A stretch of 64,000 nt of DNA, taken from CBDBCU01 sp965203435. Lineage in GTDB: Bacteria > Chloroflexota > Dehalococcoidia > Lucifugimonadales > UBA3495. The stretch is taken from positions 558,001 through 622,000 of the forward strand of contig CBDBCU010000002.1 of the NCBI GenBank assembly GCA_965203435.1, in the 5' to 3' direction. Both the position numbers and the translations under genes were made by a program. This document shows positions 47,579 to 55,874 of this stretch, one piece after another (position 1 is the stretch's first letter; each line of letters opens with the position of its first letter). Under the pieces are notes generated by a model. That model made no database searches, was not told the DNA's origin, and saw only the letters and a list, made by a program, of their open reading frames with translations.

Positions 47579-48052
47579 ATGACGCAGCAAACCATCGGCA
47601 ACATCAGCGGCCTTGCCGCCACTCAACCGGAACCGCCCCCGGCGGCGCAGCCGGTCTATAGCGACAGCCGGATCGTCCCGGGAACCACCATTGGAGGGCC
47701 TGTGGGAGTTTTTTACGCCGACTTTACCCTGCGGAATCCGGAGCGCACCCACGCCCGCGACCTGAACGGTTTGGTGGACACCGGTTCCTCTTACACCATG
47801 ATTCCCGCCGCGATAATGGCGGAGTTGGGCATCGAACCGGATCAGACCAAATGGTTCCTCCTCGCCAACGGGGATACGCAGGACTTCCCGGTGGGGTGGG
47901 CGCGGATCGAATTGGACGGGCAGGAGGACAATGTCCAAATTGTCTTTGGCCCGGAGGGTCGGGTTCTGCTGGGTTCCATAGCGCTGGAAACCTTTGCCTT
48001 GGCCGTCGATGCCAAAAACCACCGCCTGATTCCCGCCGACCTGTTCCTGTAG
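47579..48052 (+). CDS. retropepsin-like aspartic protease
   Basis: The ATG at 47579 comes 7 bp after the ilvE stop, with TGAGG as ribosome binding site. The 157-residue protein has the single-lobe clan AA pattern LNGLVDTGSSYTMIPAAIM (catalytic DTGS), then a flap region and GRVLLGSIALETFALAVD. Such proteins work as dimers. No signal peptide is visible, so it is cytoplasmic. Being in the ilvE operon is unusual and no link is known to me. An apparent longer frame reaching 47396 lies inside ilvE. Confidence 0.82.
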   Translation: MTQQTIGNISGLAATQPEPPPAAQPVYSDSRIVPGTTIGGPVGVFYADFTLRNPERTHARDLNGLVDTGSSYTMIPAAIMAELGIEPDQTKWFLLANGDTQDFPVGWARIELDGQEDNVQIVFGPEGRVLLGSIALETFALAVDAKNHRLIPADLFL

Positions 48053-48080
48053 CCGGGACGGGTTAGCGCCGGCCTGAACC

Positions 48081-48707
48081 TTGACTTTGCCCGCTTGGGA
48101 TTGGCCGGCTCTGGCTTTGACCGCCGCTCTGCTGCCGGCGGCCTATCTGCTGGGCAGCATCCCGACGGCCTGGCTGCTGGCCCGCCGCCGCTGGGGGCAG
48201 GATCTTCGGCAGTTGGGCGATGGCAATGTGGGCGCGGAAAACGCCGCCCGGGTTTTGGGCCGCCAAGCCGGGATAATCGTCGCCATTGTAGATGTGGGCA
48301 AGGGCTTGGCGGCTATCCTGTTAGTCCGGGTAGTGGCCGGCGATGATTACTTCTTGACGGTTGCTATCCTGGGCGGCGGGGCGGCCGTTATCGGGCATAG
48401 CTGGCCGGTCTGGTTGCGCGGGGCCGGCGGCCGGGGGGCGGCTACGGCGACCGGGGCGCTGCTGGGGATGACGCCGTGGGCGGCTTGGCCGGCCGCTCTG
48501 CCGGCTTTGGCGGTATTAGGAATTTTCCGCAGCGCTACCGGGTGTCTGGCGGCCTTTTTCATTGGCACGGTCGGCTTGGCCGCCGGCTATGCTTGGCTGC
48601 AACTATTCGGCTATTCCTGTGCAGATGCCAGCGGCGCTTTGGCCCTGCCGGCTTTGGCGGCGGCTATCCATTTCTGGCGGGATTGGCAGAACCGGCGGCG
48701 GATTTAG
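48081..48707 (+). CDS. plsY: PlsY-like glycerol-3-phosphate acyltransferase
   Basis: The 208-residue membrane protein has five or more hydrophobic helices and the PlsY pattern AAYLLGSIPTAWLLARRRWG, then QLGDGNVGAENAARVLG (GxxNxGAxN-like) and VDVGKGLAAILLV. The next loop, GRGAATATGALLGM, stands in for the usual GGKGVAT motif. It would transfer an acyl group from acyl-phosphate to glycerol 3-phosphate in phospholipid synthesis. The start is TTG 48081 with no strong ribosome binding site, so the start is uncertain. Confidence 0.8.
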   Translation: MTLPAWDWPALALTAALLPAAYLLGSIPTAWLLARRRWGQDLRQLGDGNVGAENAARVLGRQAGIIVAIVDVGKGLAAILLVRVVAGDDYFLTVAILGGGAAVIGHSWPVWLRGAGGRGAATATGALLGMTPWAAWPAALPALAVLGIFRSATGCLAAFFIGTVGLAAGYAWLQLFGYSCADASGALALPALAAAIHFWRDWQNRRRI

Positions 48708-48746
48708 CGCCGGGAAACCGCCGCAACTCAAGACTGGCATTGCCTT

Positions 48747-49649
48747 ATGTGGATATTCCTGGCCCTGGCCGCGGCCTTTACTCTGGCGGTAATCAGCCTT
48801 TTTGACAAACGGCTGCTGGATCATCACCTGCCCAGCCCGGCGGTCTTGATTTTGTGGTTTATCGTGCCGGAGCTGGCTTACACCGCCGGCGCCTTAGCCC
48901 TGACCGGCATCCCCCGGGATGCCACCGTCCTGATCGTAATGACCGCCCTGGCCTCCGGCATCGGTTTTGGCGGCGGCTACTGCCTGCTGATTGCCGGCCT
49001 GAAAGTCGACGAAGCCTCCCGTTCCGTAGCCATCACCCAGATTTATCCCATCTTTGTCGCCCTGCTCAGCGTTCTGTTTCTTGACGAAATGCTGACTTCC
49101 GGGCAGTGGGCCGCCATTGGCCTGGTCGTGTTGGGGGCGGTGCTGGTGTCCCTGCCCGGCGGCGTCCACGGATTGGCGGCCTTGAAACCGACCCGGGCCA
49201 CGCCGGTACTGCTGCTCAGCGGATTGCTGCTGGGGGTCAGTTTCTTTGCGGCCAAAGTAGCCCTGCTAGAAACCTCTTTCGCCACGGTGTTCATCTATCA
49301 GCAGGTCGGGATGCTGCTGGTTTTTCTGTTTTTCGTCCGGCCCCGGCTGTGCCGCCAGTTATGGACGGCGGTACGGCGGCGCAATACCTTGACCCTGCTG
49401 CTAGGGGGCGAGGGCGCGCTGCCGCTGGTCTATCTGGTGGGGGGATTGCAGGCGGCCAACCTGGGGCCGATTTCCCTGGTGTCGGCGCTGATTGCCACCA
49501 CGCCGCTGTTCGTCTTTCTGCTGGCGACGCTGCTGAGCCTGGGCCGCCGGCGACTGCTGGAGGAAACGATAACCGGCCCGGCTCTGGCCTTAAAGTTCAC
49601 CGCCATCGGGATGATTGCCCTGGGGGTAGGGGCGTTGAGTTTGGGGTGA
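48747..49649 (+). CDS. EamA/DMT-family transporter
   Basis: The 300-residue protein has about ten membrane helices in two homologous halves, typical of drug/metabolite transporters: WIFLALAAAFTLAVISLFDK and the EamA end SVAITQIYPIFVALLSVLFL, repeated as LGPISLVSALIATTPLFVFL. It follows plsY by 39 bp on the same strand, probably in the same transcript. The transported compound cannot be told from sequence. Confidence 0.88.
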   Translation: MWIFLALAAAFTLAVISLFDKRLLDHHLPSPAVLILWFIVPELAYTAGALALTGIPRDATVLIVMTALASGIGFGGGYCLLIAGLKVDEASRSVAITQIYPIFVALLSVLFLDEMLTSGQWAAIGLVVLGAVLVSLPGGVHGLAALKPTRATPVLLLSGLLLGVSFFAAKVALLETSFATVFIYQQVGMLLVFLFFVRPRLCRQLWTAVRRRNTLTLLLGGEGALPLVYLVGGLQAANLGPISLVSALIATTPLFVFLLATLLSLGRRRLLEETITGPALALKFTAIGMIALGVGALSLG

Positions 49650-49653
49650 GGGG

Positions 49654-49911
49654 TTAGAGGGGGCGCCGCCGCCGGCAGAACCGCTTGATGGTCTTAATAT
49701 CCCGCAGATACCACCGGGAGGGACGGCCCAGCTTGTCGGCAAACTGCTCCCGCAACTCGCTCAAACTGATGGTCTTTCCCCCCTCCGGCAGGGTCGAGGG
49801 TGGGGTTAAGCGTTGGAGCAGCTCCTTCTTGGTCAAGGGGCGCGCCGCTCCGGCCTCCGCATCCGCCTGGACTTCCGGGTCTTGGCTTTGGGGTTGCTCT
49901 TTTTCCGGCAT
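49654..49911 (-). CDS. hypothetical protein, 85 aa, basic C-terminus
   Basis: ATG 49911 (GGAGACTAACCCTCT upstream) opens an acidic N-terminus (PEVQADAEAG) followed by LTKKELLQRLTPPSTLPEG and a basic tail ending IKTIKRFCRRRRPL. The tail suggests nucleic-acid binding. It ends 4 bp from the EamA stop and is divergent from the helicase gene at 50070. No family is recognised. Confidence 0.6.
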   Translation of the reverse strand: MPEKEQPQSQDPEVQADAEAGAARPLTKKELLQRLTPPSTLPEGGKTISLSELREQFADKLGRPSRWYLRDIKTIKRFCRRRRPL

Positions 49912-50033
49912 AGAGGGTTAGTCTCCTTTTCCGGCAAAGGTTTTTGCCGGCGGTTGCATGGCAGTAATTATAAGGGCTGATTTGCCGGTTGGCAAGGTTT
50001 AAGGCAACCGATGCAAAAACTTTCTATCGAGTG

Positions 50034-50039
50034 TATAAT
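50034..50039 (+). promoter_or_regulatory. -10 box (TGTATAAT) candidate for the RadD-like helicase gene
   Basis: TATAAT at 50034-50039 preceded by TG lies 31 bp before TTG 50070; no good -35 is seen. Confidence 0.45.
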
Positions 50040-50069
50040 GGGCGGCAACTTCTAAAGAGGTAGCTGTTC

Positions 50070-52310
50070 TTGGTGGAACTCCGCAAATACCAGCAGGATT
50101 TGCTGACGCAGGTGCAGGATGCCTTGGCCGACCCGAAAGCCGGCCTAATGCTTCAGCTGCCCACCGGCGGCGGGAAAACCTGCATTGCCGCTGTCTTGCT
50201 GGCCGATTGGCTGCAAGAGGGGCGCAAGGCGGTTTGGCTGACCCACCGCCGGGAGTTGGCCGGGCAAACGGAGGAAATGCTGCGGGAGGCCGGCGTTCCG
50301 GCTTCCGCGAACATTCTCTGGACTCCCCATTCCAGCGCCCCGTCGCTAACCAATGGGGCGGTCATCTTGATGGCCCAAACGGTGAGCCGCCGCGTTGCCG
50401 TCGCCAATGTGTGGGGCGACTATGATCATAACGACCTGCTGATTATCGACGAAGCCCATCACGCTACCGCCGGCGGTTGGACGCGGGCCATTAGCCAGTG
50501 GCCCGGCCCGGTATTGGGGATGACGGCTACCCCCTGGCGGCTGGCGCGCAACGAAGGGTTTGAGCATTTGTTCCGCCAGTTGCTTTGCGGCCCCTCCACG
50601 GCGGCGTTGCAGGCCGACGGCTGGCTGTGCCGGGCGCGCGTAATAGCCCCGCCGGAGGAGGAACAGATTATTGGCGGTGAGCTCGAAGCCGGCGACTATA
50701 GCGAAGCCGGTATTGAGCAAGTCAACCGGGGTCGGGATTTGTGGACGGCGGGAGCATTTCACTTCTGGCAAAAGCATGGCGAAAACCGTCAGACGATAAT
50801 TTACGCCGTTTCGGTAGGCCACGCCCGCAACCTGGCCGCCGTGTTTCAGAACGCCGGCATCGCCACCGGGGTATTGCTGGGGGATACGCCGGATTCCACG
50901 CGGGCGGAATTGCTGTACCAGTTTCGGTATGGCGGGATCCGGGTATTGGTCAATGTGGCGGTGGCTACCGAAGGGTTTGACTTGCCGGACGCCGCTTGCG
51001 TGGTGCTTACCCGGCCCACGCTGAGCCTGGCCCTCTACCTGCAAATGGTGGGGCGCGGCTTGCGGCCCAAAGAGGACGCCAGCAATTGCGTAGTTCTGGA
51101 TTTGGCCGGCAATAGCCGGCGGCACGGGTTGCCGGATCAGGAACATCAGTGGTCGTTGTACCCCCGGGGAACGCAAAACGATGGAGAGGAACCGCCGGTG
51201 ATTCGCTGCCCGCAGTGCGAGGAACTGTCCCCGGCGGCCAGTCAGCAATGCCAGAACAAGAACTGCAAGTTCCCTTTCGGGGAGCGCTGCTATCGTTGCG
51301 GCGCTTGGCGGGCTTGGGCCCGGTGGCGGCTGAAAGCCGAATGTCCCCAGGTACACGACCCGGTTTGCGACCGTTGCCACTATGACGCCCACCGCCAGGC
51401 CAATCTGCCGTTTACTGAGGAAATGCGGGAATTGGCGGAATTGCAGGACGATGACGAACTGCCGCCGCAGCGCGACCCGTTCCTCAAAAACTTCCTACTG
51501 GAGGAGTTGCAGCGGTTCGGCGGCGTTGCCGAGCAACGCAAGGACGAACTTCGGTTGTCCATCCGCCAGCGGGATTCCGCTTTGGCGGATGATGGCGAGC
51601 TGGAAAGGCTGTTCCAGGGTTACATTGCCCAACTGCCGGCGGCGGAGCAGCCGCAGAATATGCCGCAAAGGAGTCGCCTATATACCCAATGGGAAACCGA
51701 CTTGCGTCGGGAACTGGCTCAATGGCGCGCCGAGCTGGCCGCCCTGGAATCCCGAAGCGTGGACGGGCCGCAGGTTTTTGACGCCGCCCAAAAGCGGCTG
51801 CTGTCGCTGCTGGCGGCGGAGGGGCGGGAATTGGGGCTGCTAACCCGGCAACCCTCCTCGGGACAGACGGACACCCCCGATTTTGCGGAATCGGGCGATG
51901 CGTGGGTGACTTTTGCCCAGCTCATGCAGTGGGGCAAAGAGGATACGGGGAGAGACTCCGCAGGACCTTTGCGTACCTATAAACCGGCGCAACTCCAAGG
52001 TCCTTGGGGCGAGGAAATACCGGTTAGAAGTTGGGCGCGCCTGCTGGCGGCAGCAGCCGAGTGGTTGGTACGGGAAGGATTGCTCACCAGAGAGGTTTGC
52101 CCGGTCACGGTTGGGGGTATGAACGGCCGGTATCTGGTTAGCGAAACCACTGTCCACGCCAGCGGACAACAATCTGCCAGTATGCGGCTGTTGTCAAACG
52201 GCTTGTATATTGAGTTGCGGTGGAATACGAATCAGATTCCGCTGCGTTGCCAACAGTTGCTCGAGAAATTCGGCCAAGACCCGGCGCAATTCCGGGTTTT
52301 GATGCGGTAG
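50070..52310 (+). CDS. RadD-like superfamily 2 helicase with Cys-rich motif and unique C-terminus
   Basis: The 746-residue protein has SF2 helicase motifs: Walker A LPTGGGKTCIAAVLL, IIDEAHHATAGGW, GMTATPWRL, then QFRYGGIRVLVNVAVATEGFD and YLQMVGRGLRP. After the helicase core comes a zinc-finger-like segment with CPQCEELSP, CQNKNCKFPF and CYRCG/CDRCH. The remaining 300 residues are helical and not recognised. RadD acts in DNA repair; related stand-alone helicases with extra domains also occur in defence islands. Start TTG 50070 or GTG 50073, with AAAGAGG upstream. PrpD follows after 13 bp but is functionally unrelated. Confidence 0.8.
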   Translation: MVELRKYQQDLLTQVQDALADPKAGLMLQLPTGGGKTCIAAVLLADWLQEGRKAVWLTHRRELAGQTEEMLREAGVPASANILWTPHSSAPSLTNGAVILMAQTVSRRVAVANVWGDYDHNDLLIIDEAHHATAGGWTRAISQWPGPVLGMTATPWRLARNEGFEHLFRQLLCGPSTAALQADGWLCRARVIAPPEEEQIIGGELEAGDYSEAGIEQVNRGRDLWTAGAFHFWQKHGENRQTIIYAVSVGHARNLAAVFQNAGIATGVLLGDTPDSTRAELLYQFRYGGIRVLVNVAVATEGFDLPDAACVVLTRPTLSLALYLQMVGRGLRPKEDASNCVVLDLAGNSRRHGLPDQEHQWSLYPRGTQNDGEEPPVIRCPQCEELSPAASQQCQNKNCKFPFGERCYRCGAWRAWARWRLKAECPQVHDPVCDRCHYDAHRQANLPFTEEMRELAELQDDDELPPQRDPFLKNFLLEELQRFGGVAEQRKDELRLSIRQRDSALADDGELERLFQGYIAQLPAAEQPQNMPQRSRLYTQWETDLRRELAQWRAELAALESRSVDGPQVFDAAQKRLLSLLAAEGRELGLLTRQPSSGQTDTPDFAESGDAWVTFAQLMQWGKEDTGRDSAGPLRTYKPAQLQGPWGEEIPVRSWARLLAAAAEWLVREGLLTREVCPVTVGGMNGRYLVSETTVHASGQQSASMRLLSNGLYIELRWNTNQIPLRCQQLLEKFGQDPAQFRVLMR

Positions 52311-52323
52311 GGGGACACCGGCA

Positions 52324-53802
52324 ATGCCCACCCCTCACCCCCTCGCCCAATTCATCCTTGACCACCGTTCCCCGGCGGTTTTGCCGGCGGCGGCGTTGGC
52401 TGGGGCCAAGGAGATGCTGGTCAATGCCGCCGCCGTAGGCTTGGCCGGGGCGGCCCAGGAGGGCGGTTTTGCCGTTACCCGGTTCGCCCAGGAAATGGGC
52501 GGCAACGGCAAATGCACTCTGATTGGCAAGGGGTTGCGGACTTCCCCGGTCTATGCGGCTCTGGCGAACGGGCTGATGATTGCCCTGCTGGATTTTGACG
52601 ATGCTATCGGCTCCGGCCCCGGCCATCCCTCGGCGGTTATCTTTCCGCCGGTTATGGCCGTGGGGGAAATGAACGGCAGTCCCGGCCGGGAAGTGTTGGC
52701 CGCCTTTATCCTGGGCAGCGAACTGGCCGCAAAGTTGGGCGGCATATTGCCCCCAGACGCCGCCAACGCTATAGCTGCGGCGGCGGCCGCCGGCTATCTG
52801 CTGGATTTGACTGCGGCGCAACTGGAGGCGGCGTTGGCGTTGGCCGCCGGCAATGCCTATCCGCGCACCCGGAACTGGTTGCCTGGTCATCCTGAACTGG
52901 TTGCCGGCTTATCCGCTCAACCCGAACCGGTTGCCGGCTTATCCGCTCATCCTGAACCCGCCGCCGGCCTATCCGCTCATCCTGAACCAGTTGCCGGCCT
53001 ATCCGCTCATCCTGAACTTGTTGAAGGATGGGAAAACCCGCCGCCGGATTTAGCCGGCCCGGCCCGGGCCTACCGGCAGGGCTTGGCGGCAATGCAGGGG
53101 ATGACGGCGGCTCTGTTGGCCCGGCAGGGTTTGGCGGCCGGCGGCGGATTGACGGATTGGCGGCCTTTGGGGGAGGAACGGTTGACCGATTGGTACGCTG
53201 CCTTAGGCCAGCCCTATGCCCTGCTGAATCCCGGCGTCCGCCTGAAACTCTATCCCTGCGCCGCCGCCGCCCATACCGCTATCGAGGCCGCCTTGCAGCT
53301 GATGCAGCAGTATCGCATCGGCGCGGCCGATATTGCCGCCGTCACGGTTAGCGTAACCCCGGCGGCGCTGGCCGAACTGCCTTATCCCACGCCCGCCGAC
53401 GGCTGGCAAGCGCGCCACTGCCTCAGCTACATTGTCGCCGCCACGCTGACCAGCGGCCCTCCCCTGATTGACACTTTTACCGAGGCGGCGGTGGCAGATG
53501 GGAATGTACGGCGGCTGATGGACTTGATAACGATGGCGGCCGAGGAAAAGCCGTCGCCGTCCATCCCTTATCCCTGTTCAATGGACATCACTTTGCAAGA
53601 CGGCCGCCGACTGCGGCATCGGGTCGAGTTTGCCCGCGGCCAGCCGGAATTGCCCTTGGCCCCGGAGGAACTGGACGCCAAGTTTCTTTACTGCTCCCGC
53701 TACATCCTGCCGCCGGATCATATTGAGGAAGCCATCACCGGCCTGCGGGATTTGGAAAATATCGGGAACACGACCGGCCTTTTTTCGGTGTTGGGGGGGT
53801 AA
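52324..53802 (+). CDS. MmgE/PrpD family protein with an in-frame R2-derived repeat insert
   Basis: The 492-residue protein fits the MmgE/PrpD family (2-methylcitrate dehydratase and related): MPTPHPLAQFILDHRSPAVL, FDDAIGSGPGHPSAVIFPPV, GREVLAAFILGSELAAKLG and later LGQPYALLNPGVRLKLYPCA. Residues about 189-236 (52888-53031) are not family sequence. They are four 30-bp units based on CATCCTGAACCGGTTGCCGG plus an R2 end, all in frame. The family is normally near 450 residues, so the insert explains the length. It sits before the GPARAYRQGLAAMQG helix, near the active region, and activity is therefore uncertain. Confidence 0.85.
   Translation: MPTPHPLAQFILDHRSPAVLPAAALAGAKEMLVNAAAVGLAGAAQEGGFAVTRFAQEMGGNGKCTLIGKGLRTSPVYAALANGLMIALLDFDDAIGSGPGHPSAVIFPPVMAVGEMNGSPGREVLAAFILGSELAAKLGGILPPDAANAIAAAAAAGYLLDLTAAQLEAALALAAGNAYPRTRNWLPGHPELVAGLSAQPEPVAGLSAHPEPAAGLSAHPEPVAGLSAHPELVEGWENPPPDLAGPARAYRQGLAAMQGMTAALLARQGLAAGGGLTDWRPLGEERLTDWYAALGQPYALLNPGVRLKLYPCAAAAHTAIEAALQLMQQYRIGAADIAAVTVSVTPAALAELPYPTPADGWQARHCLSYIVAATLTSGPPLIDTFTEAAVADGNVRRLMDLITMAAEEKPSPSIPYPCSMDITLQDGRRLRHRVEFARGQPELPLAPEELDAKFLYCSRYILPPDHIEEAITGLRDLENIGNTTGLFSVLGG
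52888..53031 (+). repeat. tandem 30-bp units derived from R2, inside the PrpD coding region
   Basis: Four units start at 52888, 52918, 52948 and 52978 and a fifth partial unit at 53008 ends with the R2 sequence CTGAACTTGTTGAAGGATGG. Each 30-bp unit encodes ten residues of the type HPEPVAGLSA, so the frame is kept. Confidence 0.85.
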
Positions 53803-53814
53803 TCCGCCCCCTCT

Positions 53815-54020
53815 ACCGTCATTCCCTCGTAAGCGGGAATCCGGGAATGTCCGGCCGGTGTCCCCTACCGTCCTTCCCGCGTAAGCGGGAATCCGGGAAT
53901 ACCCGGCTGGTGTCCCCTACCGTCATTCCCGCGTAAGCGGGAATCTCGAACGGTACTGCCTTATAATGCCGCAGTCTTGGCAAGCCACCGCGGGATTCCC
54001 GCTTACGCGGGAATGACGGT
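53815..54020. repeat. R1 half copies and one full R1
   Basis: Half copies lie at about 53815 and 53867 (both followed by CCGGGAAT) and a full R1 at 53919-54020. The gap 53803-54227 shows nothing else but the dapA ribosome binding site (GCAGGAGG). Confidence 0.85.
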
Positions 54021-54227
54021 AGGGGGCGGCGGGAATGACGGTCTGCGAGCGGTATGAATGACGGTAGAAAGGCGGCGGAAATGGTGGTTATATAGGGCCT
54101 AATCCGGCCGCCGGCAAATTGGCCCTTGACTACCCGCCCCTTTGCGGCTATAAAATAAGCCGGGAGCGCAAAACCCGCCGCCATCGGGTATAATAAGCCC
54201 CAAGACATCCCCCGCAGGAGGTTCGGT

Positions 54228-55118
54228 ATGACGGAGCTCGGCCGGCTGATTACCGCTATGGCAACTCCCTTTGACTCCGCCGGGCAGGTGGATTATCCCC
54301 AGGCCCGGCGTCTGGCGAACGCTTTGCTGGATTCCGGCAGCGACGGCGTTATCGTCTCCGGCACCACCGGCGAATCCCCCACCTTGACCAACGCCGAGAA
54401 ACTGCGCCTGTACGCCGAGGTCAAAGACGCCGTCGGCTCCCGCGGCGCGGTGGTGGCCGGTACCGGCAACTACAGCACCGCTGAAAGCATTGAGCTGAGC
54501 CGGGAGGCGGAACGGGTTGGCGTGGACGGCTTGCTGCTGGTCGTCCCCTACTACAACAAGCCGCCGCAGGAGGGCTTGTATCAGCATTTCAAGGCCATTG
54601 CCGGCAGCGTCCATTTGCCCTGTATGCTCTACAATGTCACCAGCCGCACCAGCCTGAATATGACCCACGAAACCACCCTCCGCCTCAGCCAGGTGGACAA
54701 CATCATCGGGGTCAAAGAGGCCGGCAGCGACCTGGATCAGATAACCCGCATTATCGCCGGGGCCCCGGACGGGTTCCGGGTGTGGAGCGGCAACGACAAC
54801 GAAACCTTTTACATTATGGCGGCCGGCGGCTATGGCGTGGTCAGCGTGGCCGCCCATCTGGTGGGCCGCCAGATTAAGCAGATGATGGGCCTGCTGCTGG
54901 AGGGCGAGGTGGAACGGGCCGCCGCCGAACATCGCCGCCTGCTGGAACTGTTCAAGGTTCTGTTTATCGTCTCCAATCCCATCCCGGTGAAACACGCCCT
55001 GAACCATATCGGCTTTGGGATGGGCCAGCCCCGCCTGCCGCTGATTCCGGCGGACGCCAAGGCGGCGGCGCAAATCGAGGAAACCCTGGCCCGCTACGAA
55101 ATGGACTTGCCCGTGTAA
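54228..55118 (+). CDS. dapA: 4-hydroxy-tetrahydrodipicolinate synthase (dihydrodipicolinate synthase family)
   Basis: The 296-residue protein matches DapA closely, with the active-site residues at the usual places: Thr46 and Thr47 in SGTTGES, Tyr135 and Arg140 in MLYNVTSRT and the Schiff-base Lys163 in GVKEAGS. It condenses pyruvate with aspartate semialdehyde in lysine and diaminopimelate synthesis. GCAGGAGGTTCGGT precedes ATG 54228. It is a lone gene flanked by repeats. Family members with other substrates exist, but the full residue set favours true DapA. Confidence 0.92.
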   Translation: MTELGRLITAMATPFDSAGQVDYPQARRLANALLDSGSDGVIVSGTTGESPTLTNAEKLRLYAEVKDAVGSRGAVVAGTGNYSTAESIELSREAERVGVDGLLLVVPYYNKPPQEGLYQHFKAIAGSVHLPCMLYNVTSRTSLNMTHETTLRLSQVDNIIGVKEAGSDLDQITRIIAGAPDGFRVWSGNDNETFYIMAAGGYGVVSVAAHLVGRQIKQMMGLLLEGEVERAAAEHRRLLELFKVLFIVSNPIPVKHALNHIGFGMGQPRLPLIPADAKAAAQIEETLARYEMDLPV

Positions 55119-55123
55119 TTTAT

Positions 55124-55244
55124 TAACATGGATTAACAGGATAGACAGGATTTTGGGGTCTGCTATGGGGGATTGTTTCAGGAAAGGAAACAACCTACTC
55201 AGCAGATACATAAATCCTGTTAATCCTGTCTATCCATGTTAATT
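55124..55244. repeat. R3 inverted-repeat element overlapping the plsC-like stop codon
   Basis: TAACATGGATTAACAGGATA at the left and ATCCTGTCTATCCATGTTAA at the right. The right end contains the TAA stop of the minus-strand gene at 55239. Confidence 0.82.
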
Positions 55245-55874
55245 CAGGGCATAGACGCCGCGGTATTCCGGCGGCAGTTGGGCGGCGATGCGGCGCATAA
55301 TCAGTTCCAGGACGCCCTGGGCCGCCGCCCGGCGGTAGCCGCCCTCGATCACCGGCGGCGTAAAGGGCGCGCCGATATTCACCTGAAATCGGCACAGGGG
55401 CAGCGGCATCCGCTTGGGGGAAAACTTTTCGGTACCGCTGATGCCGATGGGCAGGATGGGGGCTTGGGACTGCATCGCCAGGTAGGCTACGCCGGCCAGG
55501 CCCGGTTGCAGGGCGGCGGCCGGGCTGCGCCGGCCCTCCGGGAAAATAACCACCGCCCGGTCTTGGGCCAGCAGGTTAAGGGCGGCCCGCAAGGCCCCCA
55601 CGCCCACCGCCCGATCCATCGGATAAACCTGCAACTGGCGGAACAGCCAGGCCCGGCCCGGCCCGGCAAACAATTCCCGCTTGCCCAGGAAAGTCAGGGA
55701 ACGCGGGACGGCGGCCGCCACCGCCGGCGGGTCGTTATAAGAGATGTGATTGGCGACCACCAGCAGCGGGCCATAGGGCGGCGTTCCCTCCGGCCCGGTT
55801 ACTTCCATCCGCCCCAGGCAGCAGAAACAGAACCGGGCCAAGGCGCGGCCGGGTACATACAGCCCGCCGCTCAT
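55239..55874 (-). CDS. PlsC-like 1-acylglycerol-3-phosphate acyltransferase
   Basis: The 211-residue protein has the acyltransferase motifs NHISYNDP (residues 42-49, HxxxxD), FLGKRELFAGPG and FPEGRRS, then PILPIGISGTEKF. It would add the second acyl chain to lysophosphatidate. It overlaps the upstream cmk gene by 4 bp (ATGA), a frequent pairing. The stop codon lies inside an R3 repeat, so the end of the protein (YALN) may have been set by the repeat insertion. Confidence 0.9.
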   Translation of the reverse strand: MSGGLYVPGRALARFCFCCLGRMEVTGPEGTPPYGPLLVVANHISYNDPPAVAAAVPRSLTFLGKRELFAGPGRAWLFRQLQVYPMDRAVGVGALRAALNLLAQDRAVVIFPEGRRSPAAALQPGLAGVAYLAMQSQAPILPIGISGTEKFSPKRMPLPLCRFQVNIGAPFTPPVIEGGYRRAAAQGVLELIMRRIAAQLPPEYRGVYALN

